The notes beneath the pieces are model-generated. The model saw only the letters and a program-made list of their open reading frames with translations, was not told the DNA's origin and ran no database searches. From Spirochaetaceae bacterium (GTDB lineage: Bacteria; Spirochaetota; Spirochaetia; DSM-27196; PWMO01), in contig REDW01000093.1 of NCBI GenBank assembly GCA_007693325.1, forward strand, positions 1 through 50,012: a stretch of DNA of 50,012 nt, read 5' to 3'. Both the position numbers and the translations under genes were made by a program. Below, in pieces: positions 33,738 through 42,581 of this stretch (within the stretch, counting starts at the first letter, position 1; every line of letters starts with the position of its first letter).

Positions 33738-34964
33738 ATGTACCGTACCGATATTCCTTCGTATGCAGAACTGATTGTAAAGTCGCTCAATCTCGAGCTC
33801 GGGCAGAGCCTGCTCATCAAGAGCGAGCCGGTACATTGGCCGTTGGTCAATCAGGTTGCGCGCGAGGCCTACCAGCGTGGCGCGCGTTTTGTGCAGGTGG
33901 ATAGCGAACACGGCGAGCTCTACAAAGCTCGCATCGAGTGTTCACGCGCTGAGCACCTGTCGTACCAGCCGCGCTTTGAGGCTACGCGCTACAGCGAGAT
34001 GATCGAGGACGGTTGGGCTCTGGTGTCGATCAAGAACCCTGACGATCCGGACCTGCTTGCCGGAATGGATGCCGCGCGGAACCTGACTGCGCGCAAGACG
34101 TTGCTTGAGATCCAGCATCCGTGGCGTAAACAGATGCAATCCGACCGTTTCCCGTGGGTGGTAGTTGCTGCACCAACCCCCAAGTGGGCGGCCAAAATTC
34201 TTGGAAGTGCGGCCGATGAACGATCGGTTGACGATCTGTGGCGGATCATGAAGCCGATACTGCGTCTGGATCAGGCCGATCCGTACCAGGCGTGGCTGTC
34301 CAACAGCAACCGGTTGGCAGAGCGGGCGCAGAAGCTCGATTTGCTCAAGGTAAGCGAGCTGATATTTGAAGGCCCTGGGACCGATCTGACGCTGGGCCTG
34401 ATCCGTCAGGCGCACTGGATCGGTGGCTCGGCTCAGACGCCGGACGGCCGGCGCTTTTTCCCGAACATCCCTACCGAGGAAGTATTCACCGCACCGGATG
34501 CCGGCAGCACGCGCGGTACGGTGCGCGTTACCCGGCCGGTGATGGTAATGGGGGAGTTGGTTGACAATGCGAGCTTCCGCTTTGAAGAGGGGCGTGTGGT
34601 TGAGTTTGATGCTGAGCGCGGCCGCGATGCTCTGGCGGCATTTCTGGACGCCGACGCCGGCTCGCGCTCGGTGGGTGAGATAGCGCTGGTTGACGTCGAG
34701 TCGCCGATTTTTCAGAGTCGTACCGTGTTCTACAACATCCTGTACGACGAGAACGCTGCGTGCCATTTTGCGCTGGGGTCTGCTTATCCGGGGTGTATCG
34801 ACGGCTACCAGCAGCTGTCTGAGTCTCGGCGCCGCGAGCTGGGTATCAACGAGAGCACGCAGCATACCGATTTCATGTTTGGCAGCGAGGAACTCACCGT
34901 TCGAGCGCGCGGTCACAACGGAGAGCGCTTTGAGATAATGCGCCAGGGGCGCTTTGCACTATAG
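33738..34964 (+). CDS. M29-family aminopeptidase
   Basis: A 408-residue metallo-aminopeptidase of the AmpS/PepS/aminopeptidase T type, which removes N-terminal residues from peptides in the cytoplasm. The metal-site segments are visible: NIPTEEVFTAPD, the GEIALVD glutamate, HFALGSAYP and HTDFMFGS. The frame is open almost 700 bases further upstream, but that part is antisense to the GNAT gene. ATG at 33738 is preferred, with GGAGG six bases before it. mgtE follows 30 bases downstream. Confidence 0.92.
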   Translation: MYRTDIPSYAELIVKSLNLELGQSLLIKSEPVHWPLVNQVAREAYQRGARFVQVDSEHGELYKARIECSRAEHLSYQPRFEATRYSEMIEDGWALVSIKNPDDPDLLAGMDAARNLTARKTLLEIQHPWRKQMQSDRFPWVVVAAPTPKWAAKILGSAADERSVDDLWRIMKPILRLDQADPYQAWLSNSNRLAERAQKLDLLKVSELIFEGPGTDLTLGLIRQAHWIGGSAQTPDGRRFFPNIPTEEVFTAPDAGSTRGTVRVTRPVMVMGELVDNASFRFEEGRVVEFDAERGRDALAAFLDADAGSRSVGEIALVDVESPIFQSRTVFYNILYDENAACHFALGSAYPGCIDGYQQLSESRRRELGINESTQHTDFMFGSEELTVRARGHNGERFEIMRQGRFAL

Positions 34965-34994
34965 CGGTAATCCGGATCTACTGAGGAGAAGCCT

Positions 34995-36359
34995 ATGCTA
35001 CAGAACGTACTGCCCGACGAAATCCGCGAGCTTATAGAACACCACAACTGGCAGCAGCTGGCGCGCGTCCGCGTTGACTGGCCTGACTTCGATATTGTTG
35101 CCCCGGAAGTAGCGGACTTCATGCGCGAGTTGGACAAGCGCGACCGGGTACTGTTCTTCCGTGCGCTGCCGCGCGATCTGGCCGTAGAGGTATTTGCGTA
35201 TCTCGATTCCGATATGACCGACACCCTGCTGCACGAGCTGACCGACGCCGAGACGCGCCATCTGCTGGCCGAGCTCGATCCGGATGACCGGACCGCTCTG
35301 CTGGAGGAGTTGCCGGGTCAGGTTACGCAGCGGCTGCTCAATATGCTTTCGCCCGAGGACCTCAAAGAGGCGCGTAAGCTGTTGGGATATCCCGACGAGA
35401 GCGTCGGGCGTATCATGACGCCCAACTACGTGGCGCTGCGTCCCGATTGGACTATCGCCCGCGCTATCGAGCATATCCGCTACTACGGGCACGAGAGCGA
35501 GACGCTCACGATTGTCTACGTGACCGAGCATTCCGGCAAACTGATCGATGCACTGTCGCTGCAGCGCGTGGTACTGGCGGACCCCGACAGCCTGGTACAG
35601 GATATCATGGACTTCTCGTTTGTAAGCGTGTCGGCCTACGAAGATCAGGAAGAAGCGGTGCGCATCATGCGCAAGTACGACCGCATTGTACTGCCGGTTG
35701 TCGATTCGCTTGGTGTACTGTTGGGGATTATCACCAGCGATGACGTGCTGGACGTTGCCGAGGAAGAAGCAACCGAGGACTTTCATCTGCAGGCGGCGGT
35801 AGCGCCGTTGAAACGGAGCTACTGGGAAGCTACCGTCTGGACGCTGTTTCGCAGCCGCATCGGCTGGTTGGCGGGCCTGATTCTGGTCAACCTGCTGTCC
35901 TCGGGCGTGATTGCCGCATACGAGGAGGTACTCGCTGCCTATGTGGCGCTGGCGTTCTTCATTCCGTTGATCATCGATACCGGCGGCAACGCCGGTTCCC
36001 AGTCGGCAATGCTGATGATCCGTTCTCTCAGCACCGGCGATATCCGGCTGGGCCAGTGGTTTCGTGTACTGGGCAAGGAACTCCTGGTAGGGCTGTTCAT
36101 CGGGGTTGTGCTTGGCGCTATGGGCATGGCGCTCGGTTCGATGCGCGGCGGGTTTCAGGTCGGTATTGTTGTGCTGTTGACACTGACAAGCATCATTCTG
36201 GTGACCAACTTCATCGGTATGATTTTGCCGTTTATTCTGACCAAGATTAAGATGGACCCGGCAATTGCCAGTGGTCCGCTGATCACGTCGGTAGCCGATG
36301 CCGTGGGTCTGCTCATCTATTTCGGTTACGCCGGGCTGATCCTGAGTATGGCGCTGTAA
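34995..36359 (+). CDS. mgtE: MgtE-family magnesium transporter
   Basis: A 454-residue magnesium channel. It has the acidic MgtE N domain (residues ~1-130), two CBS domains (~135-260) that sense magnesium, a connecting helix, and five membrane helices (~285-452) containing the pore signature DTGGNAGSQSA. The start has a good ribosome site (GAGGAGAAG). A truncated SGNH hydrolase gene follows 9 bases after its stop. Confidence 0.95.
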   Translation: MLQNVLPDEIRELIEHHNWQQLARVRVDWPDFDIVAPEVADFMRELDKRDRVLFFRALPRDLAVEVFAYLDSDMTDTLLHELTDAETRHLLAELDPDDRTALLEELPGQVTQRLLNMLSPEDLKEARKLLGYPDESVGRIMTPNYVALRPDWTIARAIEHIRYYGHESETLTIVYVTEHSGKLIDALSLQRVVLADPDSLVQDIMDFSFVSVSAYEDQEEAVRIMRKYDRIVLPVVDSLGVLLGIITSDDVLDVAEEEATEDFHLQAAVAPLKRSYWEATVWTLFRSRIGWLAGLILVNLLSSGVIAAYEEVLAAYVALAFFIPLIIDTGGNAGSQSAMLMIRSLSTGDIRLGQWFRVLGKELLVGLFIGVVLGAMGMALGSMRGGFQVGIVVLLTLTSIILVTNFIGMILPFILTKIKMDPAIASGPLITSVADAVGLLIYFGYAGLILSMAL

Positions 36360-36368
36360 GGGGATGTC

Positions 36369-36425
36369 ATGAAGACCGTGGTCTGCTACGGAGATTCAAA
36401 CACCTGGGGCTACCGCCGAGGCGCT
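36369..36425 (+). pseudogene. 5' stump of an SGNH/GDSL hydrolase gene
   Basis: After AAGGGG and an ATG, the frame reads MKTVVCYGDSNTWGYR, which is the exact start of SGNH arylesterase/GDSL-lipase proteins (catalytic serine in GDSNTWG). After about 18 codons the match ends; the frame runs on to 36593 in sequence that is antisense to the oxidase gene. A full gene would need about 550 more bases, and that space is now occupied by the FAD oxidase on the other strand. This is a deletion or rearrangement scar next to mgtE. Confidence 0.7.
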
Positions 36426-36469
36426 TGCCGTCAAAGTTCGTACGCTACTGTAATCCGCTCAGGAGAAAC

Positions 36470-37759
36470 TTACTCGAAAAGACGTCTGAGGTGGCTGTTG
36501 AGAAATCTACCCTCGGGGTCTGCCGCGCGTCGCAGGTTGACAAAATCCTTCCAGTGGGGCCAGTGCGGTTGCAGTTCTGCCGGGCCGGCCTGAAAGCGTT
36601 TGGCCCAGTGGGGGCGTCCCGCGTAGCGCAGAAAGAGCGATTCCACCAGGTCGAATGCGTGGTAGCGGTCCGCAAACTGCGGGTTACGCGTGACGCAGCC
36701 TACCGTTACGGCGTCCTCGCCGTAGGCCTGGCTCAGCCAGGTCTGGTCGGCCTTCAGGAAGCGTATATCCATCGGGATGTGGGCAAAGGCGTCGTTGTCG
36801 TTGCGCTCGAGGTGGTGACGCAGTTCCTCAAACAAGGTCTCAAAGCGCTGTTGGGCAACCGCCCATTCTGCAAGTTCCAGGGTGGAGGCGCGCGATTTGG
36901 TCACCGTGGCCCCGTACAGTGTACCGCGGGTCTGCGTCTTGTGGGAGAAGAACAGCCGTTGCAGCAACCGGTTTGCAGTTCGCGTGAAGCGCGGTGAATG
37001 AGCGGTCCGGCGGTACAGCAGCTTGGATACCTCGCGCCGGTATTTCACGTACCAGGGGGGCGATTGCTCGGCCACAACGCTATCCGCGGAAATCTTCTCT
37101 CCGAGTACTACCCAGCCGTAGCCTGTGTGCGGCAGCCAGATGATCCGCACAAAATCAAACTCATCCAGCCAGCGGCGATACTGATTCAGCCATTGATCAT
37201 CAGGGATTGGCTGTTCCTCGACCCGCAGCTGGTAGAGCGGGCGGCACTGCAGGGTAACTGTGGAGAACAGTCCCAGCAGGCCGAGCGAGCAGCGCAGCGC
37301 CGGGAAACGGCGGTCGGCTTGATCTACAGATTCAATTGAACCGTCGGCGTGCACGATGCGGCAGCTCACCATATACTCACACAGAGGATGGCCGTCGCCG
37401 GCGGTGCCGTGGGTGCCGGTGGCAATTGCCCCGCCGAGAGTCACCGTGTCGATGTCCGGCAGGCACGGAATACACCACCCGAGGGCCTCGATGCGCCGCA
37501 GCAGGGCCGCAAGCGTGATTCCGCTCTGCACCGTGATCTGCATGTCGGCCTGATTGACATCGACCGCCGCGTTGTAATCCTGGATTGATATCAGCCGCTC
37601 TGTTCCCGCCGCAATATCGGCAGATGATTGGCGGTTGCCGAAGGCGCGCACACCGCGCGCTTCGGCAACCGATGCCCGGAGCTCTTGCTCTGTGGTTGGG
37701 CGTGCGAGCTCAGCGTACGGATGCGATATGTTTCCGTTCCAGCTGGTCCAGGTTTTCAG
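36470..37759 (-). CDS. FAD-linked sugar/alditol oxidase-like protein, probable CTG start
   Basis: A vanillyl-alcohol-oxidase-type flavoprotein of the alditol / aldonolactone oxidase group (~429 residues). The FAD-binding domain includes LPDIDTVTLGGAIATGTHGT and SLGLLGLFSTVTL, and the ALO domain ends with DPEGRFLNSHLRRLF. The first ATG/GTG/TTG (37651) would delete the family N-terminus. Reading upstream restores KTWTSWNGNISHP and RPTTEQELRASVAEA, and the only sensible start is CTG at 37759, overlapping the panE stop (CTGA) with AGAGGA six bases before. The residue that holds FAD covalently in AldO (GSGHS) is glutamine here (GNRQS), so FAD is probably not covalently bound. Confidence 0.8.
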   Translation of the reverse strand: MKTWTSWNGNISHPYAELARPTTEQELRASVAEARGVRAFGNRQSSADIAAGTERLISIQDYNAAVDVNQADMQITVQSGITLAALLRRIEALGWCIPCLPDIDTVTLGGAIATGTHGTAGDGHPLCEYMVSCRIVHADGSIESVDQADRRFPALRCSLGLLGLFSTVTLQCRPLYQLRVEEQPIPDDQWLNQYRRWLDEFDFVRIIWLPHTGYGWVVLGEKISADSVVAEQSPPWYVKYRREVSKLLYRRTAHSPRFTRTANRLLQRLFFSHKTQTRGTLYGATVTKSRASTLELAEWAVAQQRFETLFEELRHHLERNDNDAFAHIPMDIRFLKADQTWLSQAYGEDAVTVGCVTRNPQFADRYHAFDLVESLFLRYAGRPHWAKRFQAGPAELQPHWPHWKDFVNLRRAADPEGRFLNSHLRRLFE

Positions 37760-38682
37760 GGCAGTTCCTCTGCGTATGCGCGGGTAACCGGAGTGGCAAC
37801 TGCGAGACTTTCGCCGAGCCGCAGAATGGTTCCGGCAAAGATATCGCGCTCATCACGCGGGTTGCGGGCAGCAATATCGCGTTGAAACGAGGTCTGCGTA
37901 TCCGGCGGAAAGCCGGCGGCTTTCTCCAGCGTGGCATCAACCGCATCCTCGGGCAGCGCTACCCCTTTGAGGCGGGCGATCTCGGCGGCCTCGGACATGA
38001 TCCGGCGTGCATCCTCGCGCAGCTGTGCATCGGCCAGCACTCCGCCCAGGGTTTGACCGCTGACCGCGGTAACCAGAGAGAGCGGTGCGATGAACAGATA
38101 CTTGCTCCAGATTGCGGGCGCCGGGTCTTGCTGCCACTCCAGCGGGATGCCGGCCAGACGGCAGGCACTGAGGAACTGCTCAGGATAATAGTCCGGGTCA
38201 TCAGGACTGGTTCCCAGCACTATCGATCCCGGCCCTCCAGCGTGGCGCACACGGCCGGGCTCTTCAATGAACGCGCTGATGTAGATACAACCCGGCAATA
38301 CGATCCGGCCCGGCAGGCGGGCACGGATGCGCTCGTCTATATCGGCCCCGTTCAACAGAGGAAGTACGGCGCTGCCGGGCTTGAGATGCGGTGCAACTGC
38401 GTCACAAGCGCTCTCCAGGTCGTAGCCTTTGACACACATCAGCACCATATCCGCCGGCGCTACCTCCGCCGGATTGTCCGAAACAGCGCCGGGCTGCATT
38501 AGCGTTTCGGAACCATCGGGCGCAACGTAACACAGTCCCTTGCGGCGGATTGCTTCCAGCTGTCGTCCGCGCGCTATCAGCGAGATTGAGTTCAGCGGAG
38601 CCGACTGCCCTGCCGGCGGGCTGCCCAATCTTGCTGCCATGTATCCACCAACGCCTCCAGCGCCAAACACGGTGATCTGCAC
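37756..38682 (-). CDS. 2-dehydropantoate 2-reductase-family protein
   Basis: A 308-residue ketopantoate reductase-like enzyme (NADPH-dependent). The Rossmann motif is FGAGGVGG (residues 6-13), the conserved KG is in CVKGYD, PLLNG lines the site, the catalytic lysine fits WSKYLF and the C-terminal glutamate fits the RDERDIF region. PanE makes pantoate for coenzyme A, but the family also contains reductases for other 2-oxo acids, and coupling with a sugar-acid oxidase leaves the true substrate open. The start is GTG at 38682 with AAAGGAG upstream (slightly distant). Its stop overlaps the oxidase start. Confidence 0.88.
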   Translation of the reverse strand: MQITVFGAGGVGGYMAARLGSPPAGQSAPLNSISLIARGRQLEAIRRKGLCYVAPDGSETLMQPGAVSDNPAEVAPADMVLMCVKGYDLESACDAVAPHLKPGSAVLPLLNGADIDERIRARLPGRIVLPGCIYISAFIEEPGRVRHAGGPGSIVLGTSPDDPDYYPEQFLSACRLAGIPLEWQQDPAPAIWSKYLFIAPLSLVTAVSGQTLGGVLADAQLREDARRIMSEAAEIARLKGVALPEDAVDATLEKAAGFPPDTQTSFQRDIAARNPRDERDIFAGTILRLGESLAVATPVTRAYAEELP

Positions 38683-38753
38683 GGTAGTGTTTGCTCCTTT
38701 GAGTATAGGCTATGCAGCTATTGTACGTGAGGCAGAGTGTGTCCGTAAAGGGC

Positions 38754-38782
38754 TCGAATCGCCTTGAGGGTCGTGTTACAAT
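38754..38782 (+). promoter_or_regulatory. Possible promoter for mtnA-mtnP
   Basis: TCGAAT at 38754-38759, 17 bases, TACAAT at 38777-38782. The -10 matches 5/6, the -35 only 3/6. The message would begin about 18 bases before the mtnA ATG at 38807, which has GGGAGA upstream. Confidence 0.4.
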
Positions 38783-38806
38783 GCGCCCACACATGGGAGA
38801 GCTTAC

Positions 38807-39916
38807 ATGCTGATAGACGGAACTCATTACCGCTCGATCTGGCTTGCCGAGGATACGCGCTCGGTTTTGATTATCGATCAGCGCAGGCTGCCGTTTGACG
38901 TTGAGGTGGAGACGATCCGCTCCTACCGCGAGATGGTGCGCGCAATCCGTGAGATGCATCTGCGCGGGGCGCCGCTGATAGGTGCCGCTGCAGCGTACGG
39001 GGTCTATCTTGCCTGCCTGGAGTTTGCCGGGTTGCAGAGTGCCGGGTTCAACAGCCGGATGGATCAGGCGATAGCGGAGCTGGACGCCGCCAGACCAACG
39101 GCGGTCAATCTGCGCTGGGCCCTCGAGCGGCAGCGAGCCGTACTGGCCGGCTGCGTGACTGTAGAGCAGAAGATCGACAGCGCGCGCCGCACCGCCGATG
39201 CTATTGCCGAGCAGGACGTGGAAATCTGCCGCGGCCTCGGTAACTACGGCGCCGAGCTGCTTGCGTCACTGGCCGAGGCAAACCGCGGGCGTAGCGTACA
39301 GGTACTTACGCACTGCAACGCCGGGTGGCTGGCCACGGTGGACTATGGCACGGTTACCGCAGTCCTCTACGAGGCGTCGCGCCGCGGCATCCCGCTGCAC
39401 GTCTGGGTCGATGAGACCCGGCCGCGTAACCAGGGAGCGCTTACGTCGTGGGAGCTGGGCCATAACGGCGTTGCCAACACGGTGATCTGTGACAACGCCG
39501 GCGGTCACCTGATGCAGCACGGTCTGGTGGATCTGGTGCTCGTGGGGACCGACCGCACTGCGCGCAACGGAGACGTCGCCAACAAGATCGGAACCTATCT
39601 CAAGGCGCTCGCCGCTCACGACAACCGCGTGCCGTTCTACGTGGCGCTGCCCTCGCCGAGCTTTGATGCGGACATGTCCACAGGCGTTGGCGCCATTCCG
39701 ATAGAAGAACGTGATCCGCAGGAGGTACTGCAGGTCCGCGGTCTGCTCGATGGCAGCGAGCAGGCGGTTGCCCTCTTTGCCGAGGGTACCTCGGCGGCAA
39801 ACTACGCCTTTGATGTAACCCCGGCGCGTCTCGTCAGCGGCTACATCACGGAGTACGGCGTATTTGACGCGGCCGGCCTGGCGCAGGGTATCGCCACAGC
39901 AGGGAGGAGAGCATGA
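38807..39916 (+). CDS. mtnA: S-methyl-5-thioribose-1-phosphate isomerase
   Basis: Isomerises 5-methylthioribose 1-phosphate to the ribulose 1-phosphate form in methionine salvage or the MTA shunt. The 369-residue protein has the family marks RGAPLIGAAAAYG, the catalytic cysteine in THCNAGWLAT and the catalytic aspartate in VGTDRTARNGDVANKIGTY. It overlaps mtnP by ATGA, so the two enzymes, which act one after the other on methylthioadenosine, are made together. Confidence 0.95.
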   Translation: MLIDGTHYRSIWLAEDTRSVLIIDQRRLPFDVEVETIRSYREMVRAIREMHLRGAPLIGAAAAYGVYLACLEFAGLQSAGFNSRMDQAIAELDAARPTAVNLRWALERQRAVLAGCVTVEQKIDSARRTADAIAEQDVEICRGLGNYGAELLASLAEANRGRSVQVLTHCNAGWLATVDYGTVTAVLYEASRRGIPLHVWVDETRPRNQGALTSWELGHNGVANTVICDNAGGHLMQHGLVDLVLVGTDRTARNGDVANKIGTYLKALAAHDNRVPFYVALPSPSFDADMSTGVGAIPIEERDPQEVLQVRGLLDGSEQAVALFAEGTSAANYAFDVTPARLVSGYITEYGVFDAAGLAQGIATAGRRA

Positions 39917-40665
39917 GCAAGGTTGGCATTATTGGAGGATCGGGCCTCGAGAATCCGGAGATCATCGCCGAAGCTGAAGAGATCACCGTCAGCACGCGCT
40001 TTGGGCCGCCGTCATCAACGCTGACAGTCGGCAGCGTTGCCGGTGTAGCGGTGGTGATCCTGTCACGCCACGACCGCACCCACCGCCTTCCCCCGACACA
40101 GGTTCCCAACCGCGCCAACCTGCAGGCGCTCAAGGATCAAGGCTGCACACACGTGCTGGCAACCACCGCGGTAGGCTCGCTGCGGCAGGAGATCGGCCGC
40201 GGCGACTTTGTGATTCTGGATCAGTTCATCGACTTCACGCGGCGCCGCGATGTCAGTGTGTTTGACTCGTTTGAAGACGGGATGCACCACGTGCCGATGG
40301 CCGAGCCGTTTGATGGGCGGCTGCGTCAGCTGCTGGCTGAAACCGCTGCAGCGCACGGCATACCGCTGCACCCAAGCGGTACCGTTGTCACCATTGAGGG
40401 GCCGCGCTTCTCCACCCGAGCCGAGTCAAACATGTTCCGCGCCTGGGGCGCAGACGTAATCAACATGAGCACCGCACCCGAGTGCATTATTGCCAACGAA
40501 CTCGAGCTGCCCTACGCCGCGGTTGCCATGTCGACCGACTATGACTGCTGGAAGCAGGATGAAGTGCCGGTTACGTGGCAGGCCGTGCTGGAGATCTTCC
40601 AGCACAACGCTGCAAAGATGACAGACCTGCTGGTCGCGGTGATCCCGCGTATCGGCGAGTTGTAG
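39913..40665 (+). CDS. mtnP: S-methyl-5'-thioadenosine phosphorylase
   Basis: Splits methylthioadenosine with phosphate to adenine and methylthioribose 1-phosphate, the substrate of MtnA. The 250-residue PNP/MTAP-family protein has GIIGGSGL, the phosphate residues in SRHDRTHR, EGPRFSTRAES, and NMSTAPE with TDYDCW, features typical of MTA rather than inosine phosphorylases. Coupled to mtnA by a 4-base overlap. It ends 11 bases from the convergent carbamate kinase gene. Confidence 0.93.
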   Translation: MSKVGIIGGSGLENPEIIAEAEEITVSTRFGPPSSTLTVGSVAGVAVVILSRHDRTHRLPPTQVPNRANLQALKDQGCTHVLATTAVGSLRQEIGRGDFVILDQFIDFTRRRDVSVFDSFEDGMHHVPMAEPFDGRLRQLLAETAAAHGIPLHPSGTVVTIEGPRFSTRAESNMFRAWGADVINMSTAPECIIANELELPYAAVAMSTDYDCWKQDEVPVTWQAVLEIFQHNAAKMTDLLVAVIPRIGEL

Positions 40666-40676
40666 CGCCGACGCCG

Positions 40677-41627
40677 CTACCGAGCGGCGGACTGGAAACG
40701 GGTGCCGGCCTCGCCCTTGATTGCGGCGGTCAGGTGCTGTGGATCGGTTATCACGCCGCGGCCGCCGCCGGCCTTGATGTACGCCAGCATTGCTTCCACC
40801 TTTGGTTTCATGCTGCCGGCGGCAAAATGCCCTTCGGCCAGGTAGCGCTCCGCATCGGCAATCGACAGCTCATCGAGCCACTTCTGCTGTGGGGTGTTGA
40901 AGTGGATAGCCACCCGGTCAACCGCGGTCGAGATAACAAAGTACTCGGCCTCCAGGCTGCGGGCCAGCAGCGACGCGGCGTGGTCTTTGTCTATCACCGC
41001 TTCGGCACCGCGAATCTGGCGTGACTCGTCTACGTAGACCGGGATGCCGCCTCCACCGGCGGCGATGACCACCGTGTCGTGTTCCAGCAGCGTGCGGATA
41101 GCATCGATCTCGATAACCGCGCGCGGTGCGGGCGAGGGGACAACGCGGCGCCAGCCGCGTCCGGCGTCTTCACGCACAATCCAGCCGTCCTGCCGGCTGT
41201 GGCGCTGCGCATCTTCTTCGGTCATGAATGAACCAATAGGCTTGCTGGGGTTCTGCCACGACGGGTCATCGGCTGCCACCTCAACCTGGGTAACGATTGT
41301 AGCCACACTGCGGTCTATCCCGCCACGCTTGAGCTCATTCTGGAACGCCATCTGCAGGTTGTAGCCGATTGCACCCTGAGTGTCGGCAACGCAGGAGTCC
41401 AGCGGCACCATGTGCAGCTCGTGCCTGGCGAGCTCGGCGCGGCGCAGGATAAAACCAACCTGCGGGCCGTTGCCGTGGGCAATCAGCAGCCGATGCCCGC
41501 GCTGAAGCAGCGGCACCAGATGGGCAACCGTCTTGCGGCACGCCGCGTACTGCGCCGCAACCGTCTGATCGTTGGGATCGTCCACCAGCGAGTTTCCGCC
41601 GATCGCTACTACTATGAGCTTTTCCAT
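40677..41627 (-). CDS. arcC: Carbamate kinase
   Basis: Interconverts carbamoyl phosphate plus ADP with carbamate plus ATP, usually the energy-yielding last step of arginine or agmatine catabolism. The 316-residue amino-acid-kinase-fold protein shows AIGGNSLVD, AHGNGPQVG, the AAGGGGIPVY segment, the DKDHAASLLA signature and GSMKPKVEA. No arginine deiminase or ornithine carbamoyltransferase gene is in the window. There is no ribosome site, but TATACT lies seven bases before ATG 41627 on the minus strand, so the message might be leaderless. Confidence 0.95.
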   Translation of the reverse strand: MEKLIVVAIGGNSLVDDPNDQTVAAQYAACRKTVAHLVPLLQRGHRLLIAHGNGPQVGFILRRAELARHELHMVPLDSCVADTQGAIGYNLQMAFQNELKRGGIDRSVATIVTQVEVAADDPSWQNPSKPIGSFMTEEDAQRHSRQDGWIVREDAGRGWRRVVPSPAPRAVIEIDAIRTLLEHDTVVIAAGGGGIPVYVDESRQIRGAEAVIDKDHAASLLARSLEAEYFVISTAVDRVAIHFNTPQQKWLDELSIADAERYLAEGHFAAGSMKPKVEAMLAYIKAGGGRGVITDPQHLTAAIKGEAGTRFQSAAR

Positions 41628-41672
41628 TTTTGCGAGTATACACCCAGTTTATGACAAAGGAAAGAATGAATT

Positions 41673-42488
41673 CTATCGGTACACTCGTCGGCGGGCAAGC
41701 CAGACAATCACTGCCAGCAACAGAACCGCTGCGGATAGCGCCGCGGTAGCGATAACCGCGTAGGCCGGCACAACTCCGTCAGCGGTCCGTTTAATCAGAA
41801 TGCCGAGCAAAGCCCATACAACAACCAGCGCGTAGAAGATATCGTTGCGATGCAACAGGGCTATCAAGCCCAGGGTGAGACCAACGGCGATCATGACCGA
41901 CGCCCAAACCTGATCTCCCAGTCCGAACCCGCCCCAATCATAGGCTACAAGCAGCGCGGTTACGTTGGCTACGGTGGCAATCGAGATCCAGCCGAGGTAG
42001 ACACTGAACGGAAGATGAACCAGGTACTTCTCGGCTGTCTCGGCACTGGAGCGGCCTACGTCCAGCCGCAGGTAGATCAGAATCAAACTGATCAGCAGAG
42101 CCGCCATCAGCAGCAGCGAGAGCGGCAGGAGCTGATAATGCCAGGCAAATATCCAGCCGATATTGGCGACACAGGTGGCCAGAAACAGCGGGCCTACGCG
42201 AGCGAGCGGATCGTTATCCGCGTCCCGGACCGTTGTTGCGGCGCGCCGGCGCCTGATTGAGCGCACCAGGCCGTAGCCCACAAAAACAGCCAACAGAAGG
42301 TAGATCACACCCCAGATAGAGAAGGTCACCCCGGCCGGAACAAACAGGTTGGGCAGCGCGTCGGAGAGCTCTCCGGTGGTTCTGCCTGCAATGGGAATGG
42401 CATTAGCCAGCGCATTTACGGTTACTACCGCAATGAGCCCAACGAGGTTTCCAGAGGCCAGTAGAATGTGATACGTCGATCTGGTCAT
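41673..42488 (-). CDS. TspO/MBR-family membrane protein
   Basis: A 271-residue tryptophan-rich sensory protein-like membrane protein with about eight hydrophobic segments, longer than the ~160-residue TspO core. The family stretch is VNALANAIPI...GELSDALPNLFVPAGVTFSIWGVIYLLL. TspO proteins bind porphyrins and related ligands, but the role of this longer branch is unknown. ATG at 42488 is chosen over the longer frame because GGAGGAG lies just upstream. It is divergent from the hybrid kinase and 45 bases upstream of arcC. Confidence 0.85.
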   Translation of the reverse strand: MTRSTYHILLASGNLVGLIAVVTVNALANAIPIAGRTTGELSDALPNLFVPAGVTFSIWGVIYLLLAVFVGYGLVRSIRRRRAATTVRDADNDPLARVGPLFLATCVANIGWIFAWHYQLLPLSLLLMAALLISLILIYLRLDVGRSSAETAEKYLVHLPFSVYLGWISIATVANVTALLVAYDWGGFGLGDQVWASVMIAVGLTLGLIALLHRNDIFYALVVVWALLGILIKRTADGVVPAYAVIATAALSAAVLLLAVIVWLARRRVYR

Positions 42489-42581
42489 AGCGGCTCCTCC
42501 GTGGCAATTCAATTGGTATCGGGCGATTCTTTTTTTCCAGCCCCAGGTCATGACAGGTTCTCCACAGAGCAGCGCCGCCGC

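Noticed and set aside
38745-38770. tRNA-like T-loop (GGCTCGAATCGCC) before mtnA
   Set aside because: No acceptor, D or anticodon stems can be built around it; it more likely overlaps the -35 region of mtnA.
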